The translations under genes were made by a program, and so were the position numbers. From the NCBI GenBank assembly GCA_018456245.1, contig JAGYHQ010000014.1, positions 1 to 35,068 of the forward strand: DNA of 35,068 nt. The letters run 5' to 3'. The notes below the pieces were generated by a model. It had not been told where the DNA came from. It ran no database searches and saw only the letters and a list, made by a program, of their open reading frames with translations. Source of the stretch: Tenacibaculum sp. (GTDB lineage Bacteria; Bacteroidota; Bacteroidia; Flavobacteriales; Flavobacteriaceae). Positions 1 to 8,432 of the stretch are shown piece by piece; positions within the stretch are counted from its first letter, which is position 1, and each line of letters begins with the position of its first letter.

Positions 1-272
1 CGAGAGCGTATAACAGAGCTTTATCAGATCGTAGAGCAAAATCAACGAGAGATTATATAATTTCAAGTGGTATAGACAGTAGTAGAATAGCAAGTGCTAT
101 AGGATATGGAGAGGATAAGCCGTTATATGATTGTAATAGTCATTGTGATTCATGTAGTGAGGAGGAGCATCAGGCTAATAGACGTTCATACTTCATTATA
201 GTAAGTGGAGGTAATGGAGTTGATGTAGATAATGTTGCACCAAGTGTTATAGATAGAAAACCAGGAAAATAG
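1..272 (+). CDS. OmpA-family protein, C-terminal fragment (cut by window edge)
   Basis: An open frame runs in from the left edge (codons in phase with position 3) to the TAG at 270-272. The visible 89 residues are the end of an OmpA-like peptidoglycan-binding domain: N-x-x-LS-x-RRA-x-ST, then GID-x-x-RI and GYGE, and finally H-x-x-NRRS-x-F. This domain anchors outer-membrane proteins to the cell wall by binding diaminopimelate. A C-x3-C-x2-C cluster (DCNSHCDSC) lies between GYGE and NRR, an insertion often seen in Bacteroidota OmpA proteins. The last 20 or so residues after the domain form a short hydrophilic tail. The N-terminal part, which in this phylum often carries TPR or WD40-like repeats, is outside the window. 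A strong terminator follows after 22 bp. Confidence 0.88.
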   Translation, partial: RAYNRALSDRRAKSTRDYIISSGIDSSRIASAIGYGEDKPLYDCNSHCDSCSEEEHQANRRSYFIIVSGGNGVDVDNVAPSVIDRKPGK

Positions 273-294
273 TTTTTATATCTTAATATATATA

Positions 295-334
295 AAAAGC
301 CTCCAATATTAACATTGGAGGCTTTTACTTTTTT
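295..334 (+). terminator. Rho-independent terminator after the OmpA-family gene
   Basis: A perfect 13-bp stem (295-307 with 314-326, core GCCTCCAAT / ATTGGAGGC) has a 6-nt loop and is followed by a T-rich tail to 334. It closes the gene that ends at 272. The next gene, ribB, arrives from the opposite strand, and 335-519 holds nothing I can recognise. Confidence 0.9.
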
Positions 335-519
335 AGTGGGGGGTATTTAAAATTAAAGTTATTTTATATGATAGGTTTTTAACATAAAAATTAGCCCTCA
401 CGAGTTGTTAAAGTGCTTGTAAATAAAAACAAGAAAACATAATAGCTACCTATAAATTATTAGAGATAGAAATACAGGTTTATTACAGAGGTATCAGTTA
501 AGTAAGAGGGGTAGGTTAG

Positions 520-1662
520 TTAATACTTAACATAATCAACAATTTCTAAACCATAACCAATTATACCAACTCGTTTTTGTTGTTGAGAGTTTGATATTAA
601 ACGAAGTTTATGAATATTTAAATCGTGTAAAATTTGAGCTCCAATTCCAAAATCTTTATTATCTATTGTAATATTAGGAACTGTTATTTCTTTTTTTGTT
701 TGCTTTTCTTTTAATACTTTTAAGCTGTTTAATAAAGTTAAAGGTTTATTTTCTTGATTTATAAACAAAATAACTCCTTTTTCTTCTTTATTTATAATAT
801 CAAAAACCTTATTAATTTTATCGTTTTCATTATGAGTTAATAAACTTAATATATTATCATTAATTAAAGTAGTATTAATACGGGTTAAAATAGGCTCATT
901 TTTTGCCCAATTACCTTTTGTTAAAGCTATATGAATTTGGTTATTAGTAGTTTGCTTATAAGCTCGGAGCCTGAATTCCCCGAAATTAGTTTTTATATTA
1001 AAATCTTCTTTTTTTTCTATTAAACTATCGTGTTCCATACGGTATGCAACCAAATCTTCAATAGAAATTATTTTAAAATTGAATTTTTCGGCAATTTTAA
1101 TTAGTTCAGGAAGCCTTGCCATTGTTCCGTCTTCGTTTAAAATTTCTACTAAAATACCAGCTGGTTTTAACCCTGCTAAACGGGCTAAATCTACTGAAGC
1201 CTCTGTATGCCCTGTTCTTCTTAAAACTCCTCCTTCTTTAGATTTTAAAGGGAATATATGTCCTGGTCTTCCTAAATTATGAGGTTTAGTTTCTTTATCA
1301 ACTAATGATTTTATTGTTTTTGCCCTATCATGTGTTGAAATTCCTGTAGTACATCCTTGTCCTATTAAATCTACTGAAACGGTAAATTGCGTATTGTGTA
1401 AAACGGTATTATTATCTACCATCATATCTAAATGCAACTCTTTACATCTTTCTTCTGTTAGGGGTGCACAAATTAGTCCTCTACCGTGCGTAGCCATAAA
1501 ATTAATCATTTCAGGAGTTACTTTTTCTGCGGCAGCAACAAAATCTCCTTCGTTTTCTCTATCTTCATCATCAACAACGATAATCATTTTACCATTTTTA
1601 ATATCTTCTATTGCTTCTTCAATAGTATTTAGTTTAATTTTATGATTAGTTTTTGTCGTCAT
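520..1662 (-). CDS. ribB: 3,4-dihydroxy-2-butanone-4-phosphate synthase with degenerate GTP cyclohydrolase II domain
   Basis: The protein has 380 residues. The first about 205 are RibB, which converts ribulose 5-phosphate to the four-carbon precursor of riboflavin. DDEDRENEGDF near residue 31 (metal and substrate binding), HGRGLICAPL, STHDRA and RPGHIFPL with RRTGHTEASVDL are all present. Residues about 215-380 have the size and position of the RibA half of RibBA, but the zinc cysteines (E-C-L-T-G-D and R-C-D-C-G in active enzymes) are absent. Only the C-terminal part (KDFGIGAQIL-DLNIHKLRLIS and IIGYGLEIV) still resembles RibA, so this half is probably structural. The ATG lies inside the last codons of the lptF/G gene (17-bp overlap), pointing to coupled translation at the end of the ftsK-lolA-lptF operon. 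I see no FMN riboswitch before it. Confidence 0.93.
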   Translation of the reverse strand: MTTKTNHKIKLNTIEEAIEDIKNGKMIIVVDDEDRENEGDFVAAAEKVTPEMINFMATHGRGLICAPLTEERCKELHLDMMVDNNTVLHNTQFTVSVDLIGQGCTTGISTHDRAKTIKSLVDKETKPHNLGRPGHIFPLKSKEGGVLRRTGHTEASVDLARLAGLKPAGILVEILNEDGTMARLPELIKIAEKFNFKIISIEDLVAYRMEHDSLIEKKEDFNIKTNFGEFRLRAYKQTTNNQIHIALTKGNWAKNEPILTRINTTLINDNILSLLTHNENDKINKVFDIINKEEKGVILFINQENKPLTLLNSLKVLKEKQTKKEITVPNITIDNKDFGIGAQILHDLNIHKLRLISNSQQQKRVGIIGYGLEIVDYVKY

Positions 1663-3091
1663 TTAAATTTGATTTTTTTAGAGAAATCTTTTTGAAAATA
1701 TTTTTTATTTTAGATGTAATATTTCCTATTTCAAATAATCCTTTATCATTTGTTGCTCTTACAGTTAATGTAATTGCCAAAGGTAACATAAGAATAACCG
1801 ATAACCAAGAGCCTACAATGGCAGTAAGTGAACTTTCTTCTGCTAAATTACGCCCAAAAGTATTAGAAAAATGGAAAGTTACATAAATTAAAATTGCTAA
1901 AATCATAGGCATTCCCATTCCTCCTTTTCTGATGATTGAACCTAATGGGGCTCCTACAAAAAAAAGTAATAAACAAGCAAGAGATAAGGCTACACGATTA
2001 AAAAATTCAATATCATATAGGTTTAAAACTTTTCTTTTATACTTAAAGGTATCTTTGTTTTGTGATATACTTCTTATACTTCTATCTACTTTACTAATGG
2101 CTGTATTTAGGATGTTATTTTTATTATCTAAATTAAAATTATCAAGAATATTTTTAGATAATTTATTATTAATAGAATCTTTATGTAATTCTTTTGCGTT
2201 TACATTTAAAAATAAATTTTGGGCTCTTGAATTAATGTACTCGTCATAATTACGTTTAATATCAGGTAAAGTATCTTTTAACTGTTTTAAACTTAACATA
2301 TTATAGCTACGAGTATATTTTAGGTTATCTAAATTATCGTTGCTAAATGAAGAAATATCAATATTTATAGTGTATTCTTTAAAATCAGCATAAGATGCAG
2401 GCATTTTTTTTCTTTTAACATAATTATTGGTAATATGATGTTCAAAAAAATGACCGTTTTTTAAGGTTAATGTCATATATCTACTTCCTTCTTTTGAACT
2501 AAATTCCCCCTCTTCAGCCGTTATAATTTTGTTGTTTCCTTTTCGTGATGATAAATCATAAATCATAACATTTTTCATAGAATTATCATCTTTCCCAAAT
2601 TTTTTATCAAATTTTATTTGATAATTAGGTATTTCGGTATTAAAACTACCAGCAACAAGAGCTAATGCAGGCTGTTTTTTCTTAATATTTTCTCTTAAAT
2701 TTATTTGTTTTAACATTGCGTAAGGGTACACATAATTTAAAAACATAAAATTTACAGCACTTAAAAATAGTGTAAAAAATAAGAGAGGACGGATAATTCT
2801 TTTTAAAGATATTCCTGATGATTTTATTGCGGCAAATTCATAATTTTCAGAAAGGCTACCCAATGTCATAATTGAAGACAGTAAAACACCAATAGGAAAT
2901 GCTTGTGGAGCAACTAAAAGAGTAGTGTACCATAAAAACTTTAAGATAAAAACACCACCAATACCTTTACCTGCAAAATTATCAAAAGCCATCCATAAGG
3001 CTTGCATTACAAGTACAAATAGTATGATTAAAAAAGTAGCTAAAAAAGGTTTAAGAAAGCTTTTTAATATGTATTTATCTAAAGTTTTCAC
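1646..3091 (-). CDS. LptF/LptG family LPS-transport permease
   Basis: A 481-residue inner-membrane protein of the LptF/LptG (YjgP/YjgQ) family, the permease partner of the LptB ATPase that lifts lipopolysaccharide out of the inner membrane. It opens with the family start LDKYILKSFLKPF and three membrane segments within about 120 residues. A long periplasmic beta-jellyroll region follows (about 125-360), then three more helices (about 365-460) and a lysine-rich cytoplasmic tail. The start codon is GTG at 3091: an in-frame stop lies just upstream and no ATG is available. The gene begins 18 bp after lolA and overlaps ribB by 17 bp. Bacteroidota often carry LptF and LptG homologues at separate loci, so I do not assign F or G. 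Confidence 0.9.
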   Translation of the reverse strand: MKTLDKYILKSFLKPFLATFLIILFVLVMQALWMAFDNFAGKGIGGVFILKFLWYTTLLVAPQAFPIGVLLSSIMTLGSLSENYEFAAIKSSGISLKRIIRPLLFFTLFLSAVNFMFLNYVYPYAMLKQINLRENIKKKQPALALVAGSFNTEIPNYQIKFDKKFGKDDNSMKNVMIYDLSSRKGNNKIITAEEGEFSSKEGSRYMTLTLKNGHFFEHHITNNYVKRKKMPASYADFKEYTINIDISSFSNDNLDNLKYTRSYNMLSLKQLKDTLPDIKRNYDEYINSRAQNLFLNVNAKELHKDSINNKLSKNILDNFNLDNKNNILNTAISKVDRSIRSISQNKDTFKYKRKVLNLYDIEFFNRVALSLACLLLFFVGAPLGSIIRKGGMGMPMILAILIYVTFHFSNTFGRNLAEESSLTAIVGSWLSVILMLPLAITLTVRATNDKGLFEIGNITSKIKNIFKKISLKKSNLNDDKN

Positions 3092-3109
3092 TAACTTACA
3101 TTATCATTT

Positions 3110-3763
3110 TTAATCTATGAGATATCCTTGCTTTTCGTACTTACCTTTATCAAAAGAAAACATTGATTCTGAAATAGGTTGATTGCTTTTAAATGTATTA
3201 ATTGTAAAAGTTGTTTTTGCTCCGTTAGATCCTATTTGTATTAATTCACAAATATGTTTAGTTCTTGCATCAACAACTAACTGTACTTTTACAATATCAG
3301 AATTACTATCAATAGGGGTTAAGTTAATGTGTTGAACTTTACGTCCTTTACTATTTTTTAATTTCCCCATTTCATAAGTATATCCTTTTTTATAAAATGT
3401 TAATAATTTTGAAGGGTATACAAACCCGTCTTCATCCTCCATATCTCCTTTGGTAATAGAAATTTCTTTTTCTTCCTTGTTGATAACAACTAATTTATTA
3501 CCATCAAAGATAAAGTTATTACCTAAATACTCTAAATTATATTTTTCCCCTGATAATATAATTTTTCCTCTTATTGGCGGGTCATTTGTAATTCCTGCAT
3601 CTTTATTTATAAGAGTTTGAGAAAAACCTATAGTCATATTTTTATATGCTCCCATTTTTGTAGAAACTTCATCTAATAAAATTTTAGCTTCTTTTGAATT
3701 ATTTTGAGCAATTAAACTTGAACTGATAAAAAATACTGCTAATATTATTCTTTTTATTCCCAT
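3110..3763 (-). CDS. lolA: Outer-membrane lipoprotein carrier protein LolA-like
   Basis: A 217-residue periplasmic protein with a clear signal peptide (MGIKRIILAVFFISSSLIAQ). The rest fits the LolA fold: an amphipathic opening helix (KEAKILLDEVSTKMGAYKN), IGFSQTL, RGKIILSGEKYNLEY, NFIFDGNKLVVIN, and alternating beta strands ending in the FKSNQPISESMFSFDKGKY type of C-terminus. LolA shuttles lipoproteins from the LolCDE exporter to the outer membrane. It lies 36 bp after ftsK and 18 bp before the LPS permease, so envelope lipid export and chromosome partition genes share one transcript. Family assignment rests on pattern and context rather than on a single catalytic motif. Confidence 0.88.
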   Translation of the reverse strand: MGIKRIILAVFFISSSLIAQNNSKEAKILLDEVSTKMGAYKNMTIGFSQTLINKDAGITNDPPIRGKIILSGEKYNLEYLGNNFIFDGNKLVVINKEEKEISITKGDMEDEDGFVYPSKLLTFYKKGYTYEMGKLKNSKGRKVQHINLTPIDSNSDIVKVQLVVDARTKHICELIQIGSNGAKTTFTINTFKSNQPISESMFSFDKGKYEKQGYLID

Positions 3764-3799
3764 TTTAATTTCTTACCGTTTGTACGGATTTTTTTTTAG

Positions 3800-6187
3800 T
3801 TATTGATTTTGTTCGTTTTCTAATAATTGTTCAAGAGCTATAAAATCAGGTACAAGAACTTGTCTTGCTTTACTACCTTCAAAAGGACCTACAATTCCTG
3901 CAGCTTCCAATTGGTCTATTATTCTACCTGCTCTATTATATCCTAACTTCAGTTTACGTTGTAGTAACGAAGCAGAACCTTGCTGAGCTGTTACAATAAT
4001 TTCGGCAGCTTCCCTAAATAATTTATCTCTATCTTCAATATCAATATCAATATTTGTGCCACCTTCTTCGCCAACGTATTCTGGTAATAAATATGCATCA
4101 GGATATGCTCTTTGAGAACCAATAAAATCAGTTATTTTTTCAACCTCCGGTGTATCAACAAATGCACATTGAATACGAACTAAATCATTTCCACCAGAGT
4201 ATAACATATCTCCACGCCCAATTAATTGGTCAGCCCCCGGGGCGTCTAATATAGTACGGCTATCTATTTTAGAAGTAACCCTAAAAGCAACACGAGACGG
4301 GAAGTTTGCTTTTATAATACCCGTAATAACATTTACTGACGGACGCTGTGTAGCAACAATTAAATGAATACCAATGGCACGAGCTAATTGTGCTAAACGG
4401 GCAATAGGGGTTTCTACTTCTTTACCAGCAGTCATAATTAAATCAGCAAATTCATCAATTACTAAAACTATATATGGTAAAAATTGATGTCCGTTTTCAG
4501 GATTTAGTTTACGAGCCTTAAATTTAGTATTGTATTCTTTAATATTACGTACCATTGCTGTTTTAAGTAGGTCATAACGGTTATCCATTTCAATACATAA
4601 AGAGTTTAATGTATTAATAACCTTAGTATTATCAGTAATTATAGCATCTTCACTATCAGGAATTTTTGCTAAATAATGCCTTTCAATTTTATTGAATAAG
4701 GTTAATTCTACTTTTTTAGGGTCAACCAATACAAATTTTACTTCTGCAGGGTGTTTTCTATATAATAATGACGTTAAAATTGCATTTAACCCAACCGATT
4801 TACCTTGCCCTGTTGCACCAGCCATAAGTAAGTGAGGCATTTTAGCTAAATCAACTACAAAAGTTTCATTAGAAATGGTTTTTCCTAAGGCAACAGGAAG
4901 TTCCATTTTACTTTCTTGAAACCTTTTTGAAGATATTACCGAGTGCATTGATACTATTGATGCTTTTCTGTTCGGTACCTCAATACCAATTGTTCCTTTA
5001 CCTGGGATAGGAGCAATAATACGAATACCTAATGCTGAAAGAGATAATGCAATATCATCTTCTAAATTTTTAATTTTTGATATTCTAATACCTGCTTCAG
5101 GTACAATTTCATATAACGTAATGGTAGGACCTACGGTTGCTTTAATCTCAGCAATACCTATTTTGTAGTTTTTTAAGGTTTCTACAATTCGGTCTTTATT
5201 TGCTTCTAATTCTGTTTTATCTACAGAAATACTATCATTATATTGTTTTAGTAAATTAAATGACGGAAATTTAAAATCACTAAGCTCAAGAGTAGGGTCA
5301 AATTCTCCAAAATCATCTACTAACTTTTTAGAAATATTTTCTGTAACAATTTCTTCATCTTCTCCTTTTAAAATATTCATTCCTACCTCATTATCTTCTA
5401 TAGAAATAGATTTTTCTTCATTCTTTTGTTTTACCTCAAAAGAAATTTCTTCATTCTTTTTATCAATAGGAATTGTTGAATATTTATCAATAGTAGGTTT
5501 TAAATCTTTTAGAGGCTCTGTAAAATTAACATCTTGGTTAGTAGGAGAGGAGCTGTTTATTTCTTCCTCGTTTTTTACAGGCTTTTTAGATTTATATTCA
5601 TTTATTTTATTAATAATTTTATCAGGAGTTAAACGGAATTTAATAACTAAAAAAGCAATAAATAAGAAGAGTAATACAATTATTAGCCCTGTTTTTCCTA
5701 AAAAAGTTTGTAGGTATTCATTTATTTCAAACCCTACAGCACCTGATAAAAGGATATATTTTTTATTGATAAACCCAAACGCTACTGATATCCAAAGCAT
5801 AATGAATAACCCCCAATTCCAAAAGAGAATATTATTTTTTGATTTTAATTGAAGTAGTAATTTTACACCTACTCTAAGTAGTAGAAAGGGTAAAATAAAT
5901 GTAGCTAAACCAAAACCATTATAAACAAAAATATGACTTAAAGTAGCTCCTATTTTACCTAATAAATTTTGTGTTTTAATAGTTTTATCAGTAAATAATT
6001 TTAAGGCACTTTGGTCTTCTTGCCAAGAGAAGAAAAAAGAGATGAAAGCTATTATTAAAAAGAAAGCAAATAATATTAAAAATAAACCTATAATGGTTTG
6101 AGTTTGCCTACTTCTAAAGAAATTACCAATCTTTTTAAAAAAAGAAACTTTGTTTGTTGTTTTATTTTCAGATACTTTTTTAGCCAT
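3800..6187 (-). CDS. ftsK: DNA translocase FtsK/SpoIIIE
   Basis: A 795-residue protein built as FtsK. Four membrane helices fall in about residues 30-190, followed by an acidic/basic low-complexity linker (about 200-310) and then the alpha/beta motor. Walker A is GATGQGKS (about residue 457) and Walker B is IVLVIDEFADLIM (about 572). ATQRPSVNVITG-IKANFPSR and DMLYSGGN are typical motor segments. Residues about 725-790 form the winged-helix gamma domain (ASLLQRKLKLGYNRAGRIID-LE-GIVGP) that reads KOPS-like sequences. It pumps the chromosome terminus through the closing septum for XerCD dimer resolution. The linker is much shorter than in E. coli, as is usual for Bacteroidota. It lies 58 bp after tpx. 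Confidence 0.97.
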   Translation of the reverse strand: MAKKVSENKTTNKVSFFKKIGNFFRSRQTQTIIGLFLILFAFFLIIAFISFFFSWQEDQSALKLFTDKTIKTQNLLGKIGATLSHIFVYNGFGLATFILPFLLLRVGVKLLLQLKSKNNILFWNWGLFIMLWISVAFGFINKKYILLSGAVGFEINEYLQTFLGKTGLIIVLLFLFIAFLVIKFRLTPDKIINKINEYKSKKPVKNEEEINSSSPTNQDVNFTEPLKDLKPTIDKYSTIPIDKKNEEISFEVKQKNEEKSISIEDNEVGMNILKGEDEEIVTENISKKLVDDFGEFDPTLELSDFKFPSFNLLKQYNDSISVDKTELEANKDRIVETLKNYKIGIAEIKATVGPTITLYEIVPEAGIRISKIKNLEDDIALSLSALGIRIIAPIPGKGTIGIEVPNRKASIVSMHSVISSKRFQESKMELPVALGKTISNETFVVDLAKMPHLLMAGATGQGKSVGLNAILTSLLYRKHPAEVKFVLVDPKKVELTLFNKIERHYLAKIPDSEDAIITDNTKVINTLNSLCIEMDNRYDLLKTAMVRNIKEYNTKFKARKLNPENGHQFLPYIVLVIDEFADLIMTAGKEVETPIARLAQLARAIGIHLIVATQRPSVNVITGIIKANFPSRVAFRVTSKIDSRTILDAPGADQLIGRGDMLYSGGNDLVRIQCAFVDTPEVEKITDFIGSQRAYPDAYLLPEYVGEEGGTNIDIDIEDRDKLFREAAEIIVTAQQGSASLLQRKLKLGYNRAGRIIDQLEAAGIVGPFEGSKARQVLVPDFIALEQLLENEQNQ

Positions 6188-6245
6188 TTATTTTGTTATA
6201 AAAATAGTAAATTTATGTTAATGTTTGGTTAGTAATACCTATTAA

Positions 6246-6743
6246 TTATATTGCTTTTAAGGCTTTTTCATAATTAGGTTCATCAGAAATTTCAGAAACT
6301 TGCTCGGTATAAGTAACAATTCCGTCTTCATTTATAACTACAATACAACGTGAGTGTAATGATTGTAATACTCCGTCAACTATTTCTAAACCATAATCTT
6401 TACCAAAATTACCAGTTTTAAAATCAGATAACATTATTACGTTTTTTAATCCGTCAGCACCACAAAAACGCCCTTGAGCAAATGGTAAATCTTTAGAAAT
6501 ACATAATACTTTGGTGTTCTCTAATTCTGATGCTTTTTGATTAAAAAATCTTACCGATGTAGCACAAACGCCAGTATCTACCGAAGGAAAAATGTTTAAA
6601 ATTAGTTTATTACCTAAAAAATCAGATAATTTTTTTTCAGATAAATCTAACGTAGTAAGTTTAAAATCAGGTGCTTTATCACCAACTTTTGGTAAGTTTC
6701 CTATGGTATTTGTTTTATTTCCTCTTAATGTTATTGTAGCCAT
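6246..6743 (-). CDS. tpx: Thiol peroxidase, atypical 2-Cys peroxiredoxin
   Basis: A 165-residue peroxiredoxin that reduces hydrogen peroxide and organic peroxides with electrons from thioredoxin. The peroxidatic cysteine is C60 in FPSVDTGVCATSVRFF and the resolving cysteine is C94 in GRFCGADG, the spacing of the Tpx class. PKVGDKAPDFKLTTLDL and the SEISDEPNYEKAL ending are also family-typical. A -7 box lies 24 bp upstream at 6767-6774, so transcription of the whole minus-strand block tpx-ftsK-lolA-lptF-ribB may begin here. The gap of 58 bp to ftsK has no obvious terminator. Confidence 0.96.
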   Translation of the reverse strand: MATITLRGNKTNTIGNLPKVGDKAPDFKLTTLDLSEKKLSDFLGNKLILNIFPSVDTGVCATSVRFFNQKASELENTKVLCISKDLPFAQGRFCGADGLKNVIMLSDFKTGNFGKDYGLEIVDGVLQSLHSRCIVVINEDGIVTYTEQVSEISDEPNYEKALKAI

Positions 6744-6766
6744 TTTGTTTAATTTTTAATAAACCT

Positions 6767-6774
6767 CAAAAGTA
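6767..6774 (-). promoter_or_regulatory. -7 box of tpx promoter
   Basis: On the minus strand this reads TACTTTTG, an exact match to the Bacteroidota primary-sigma -7 consensus TAnnTTTG, 23 bp before the tpx ATG. I could not find a convincing -33 TTG at the usual 17-23 bp spacing. Confidence 0.6.
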
Positions 6775-6830
6775 ATTAAATATTTTGATAAAACTATTAA
6801 TTATAAAATAATCAAAGTTAACTAAAACAT

Positions 6831-6838
6831 TATATTTG
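6831..6838 (+). promoter_or_regulatory. -7 box of MATE transporter promoter
   Basis: TATATTTG matches TAnnTTTG. Its last three bases are a TTG in frame with the transporter, so an automatic gene call can mistake the promoter box for a start codon. The transcript should begin near 6844. Confidence 0.62.
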
Positions 6839-6862
6839 CACTTCAATAAAATAAAAGTAGCA

Positions 6863-8221
6863 TTGATTTTATCTAAATACACATCAGAGATTAAAACAAA
6901 TATGAAAATTGCCTACCCATTAATGTTAGGGCAATTAGGGCATATTGTTGTTGGTTTGGTTGATAATGTCATGGTAGGTAAGTTAGGTGCAGCTGCCTTG
7001 GCATCAGTATCTTTAGCTAACGGATTAATGTTTATATTTTTATCATTAGGTATGGGATTTACCTTTGCAATAACCCCGTTAATTGCCGAGGCTGACGCAG
7101 AAAAGAATACTAAAAAAGGACGTGAAATTTTTCAGCACGGTATATTTTTATCTATTATTTTAGGATTTATTATTTGTGGTTTATTACTTGTATCACAAAA
7201 TTTAATGAACTATATGCAACAACCACAGGAAGTTGTAGAATTAGCAATTCCGTATTATAAAGTAATTGCATATTCAATGATTCCTGTAATGATTTTTCAA
7301 GGGATTAAACAATTTGCCGATGGTTTATCACTTACAAAATATGCTATGCAGGCAACTATTATTGCCAATTTTATTAATGTGTTTTTTAATTATGTTTTAA
7401 TTTATGGGGAATTAGGATTTCCTGCTTTAGGGGTTGTTGGTTCTGCTTACGGAACAATGATTTCTCGGTTTTTTATAGTAATTTTTATGATATTTATTAT
7501 AACAAAACAACAAAAAATAGCCCCTTATGTAGCCAATTTTTCATTTAAAAATATAAAGAATAAAATTTTAAAACATATTTTTGATTTAGGTTACCCTACA
7601 GCGTTACAAATGTGGTTTGAAGTTAGTTTATTTGCCTCAGGTATTTTCTTGGCAGGTATGATTGGTACTGATGCTCAGGCATCAAACCAAATAGCTTTAA
7701 ATTTATCTTCTATGACGTTTACTATTGCTATTGCCTTGGGGGTTACAGCAACTATTAGGGTAGGTAACCAAAAAGGTTTAAAAAATTATAAAGAATTACG
7801 AAGAATAGCAATATCAGTCTTTTTATTAATGATATTTATTGATACCTTATTTGCCATAGGTTTCTTCTTATCAAAAGATATTTTACCAACATATTATGTT
7901 GATGATATTAATGTAATTAAAACAGCATCAGTTTTAATTGTGATTTCAGCATTTTTTCAAATTTCTGACGGATTGCAAGCTGTTATTTTAGGAGCTTTAA
8001 GAGGTTTACAAGACGTAAAAGCACCTATGGTTATTTCATTTATTTCTTATTGGATAATTGGTTTTCCTATTTGTTATTATTTAGCAATACATACCGAATT
8101 AAAGGCAGTAGGTATTTGGATAGGCTTATTAATAGCATTGCTATTTTCAGCAATTATGTTGTATATTCGTTTTAATAATTTAACTAACAAATTAATTATA
8201 CAAGAAAATGAACTTACCTAA
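6863..8221 (+). CDS. MATE family multidrug/cation antiporter
   Basis: A polytopic membrane protein of about 452 residues with twelve predicted helices in two six-helix halves. It begins with the MATE signature YPLMLGQLGHIVVGLVDNVMVGKLGAAALASVSLANG and contains GFTFAITPLIAEADAE and QIALNLSSMTF. MATE exporters expel cationic drugs or metabolites using a Na+ or H+ gradient. The frame stays open to a TTG at 6836, but that codon is part of a TAnnTTTG promoter box. I prefer the TTG at 6863, which gives a short pre-helix segment (ILSKYTSEIKTN) like that of flavobacterial homologues I remember. The ATG at 6902 would remove this segment. The 3' end overlaps the next gene by 14 bp, so the two are probably co-translated. 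Confidence 0.93.
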   Translation: MILSKYTSEIKTNMKIAYPLMLGQLGHIVVGLVDNVMVGKLGAAALASVSLANGLMFIFLSLGMGFTFAITPLIAEADAEKNTKKGREIFQHGIFLSIILGFIICGLLLVSQNLMNYMQQPQEVVELAIPYYKVIAYSMIPVMIFQGIKQFADGLSLTKYAMQATIIANFINVFFNYVLIYGELGFPALGVVGSAYGTMISRFFIVIFMIFIITKQQKIAPYVANFSFKNIKNKILKHIFDLGYPTALQMWFEVSLFASGIFLAGMIGTDAQASNQIALNLSSMTFTIAIALGVTATIRVGNQKGLKNYKELRRIAISVFLLMIFIDTLFAIGFFLSKDILPTYYVDDINVIKTASVLIVISAFFQISDGLQAVILGALRGLQDVKAPMVISFISYWIIGFPICYYLAIHTELKAVGIWIGLLIALLFSAIMLYIRFNNLTNKLIIQENELT

Positions 8222-8432
8222 ATTTTTATTAGCAGATAATAGTAACCACCCAGAAGATATATTTGTTTTACATACTGAATACCCTCGTTTTTTAATAAAT
8301 TTAAAAGATGATGAAGTAGAGTGGTTTGAAGATTTATCAGATGAAAATGAACAAGAATTAGCTAATGTTTTAGAAAGTTTAATTGAAGAAGCAGGTAGTT
8401 TTTATGATGAAGAGATGAAGAAGTATGAATAA
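8208..8432 (+). CDS. Conserved small acidic protein
   Basis: A 74-residue protein with 21 Asp/Glu and only five Lys/Arg residues, and no signal peptide or membrane helix. It starts inside the last codons of the MATE gene (14-bp overlap), so it is likely translated by ribosomes finishing the transporter. The first half (FVLHTEYPRFLINL) looks like beta strands and the second (ENEQELANVLESLIEEAGSFYDEEM) like one amphipathic acidic helix. I recall similar short proteins of unknown function in other Flavobacteriaceae but no named domain. A role linked to the exporter is inference from the overlap alone. Confidence 0.8.
   Translation: MNLPKFLLADNSNHPEDIFVLHTEYPRFLINLKDDEVEWFEDLSDENEQELANVLESLIEEAGSFYDEEMKKYE

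Noticed and set aside
1663..1720. Possible FMN riboswitch before ribB
   Set aside because: The ribB start overlaps the upstream lptF/G coding sequence, leaving no leader for a riboswitch.
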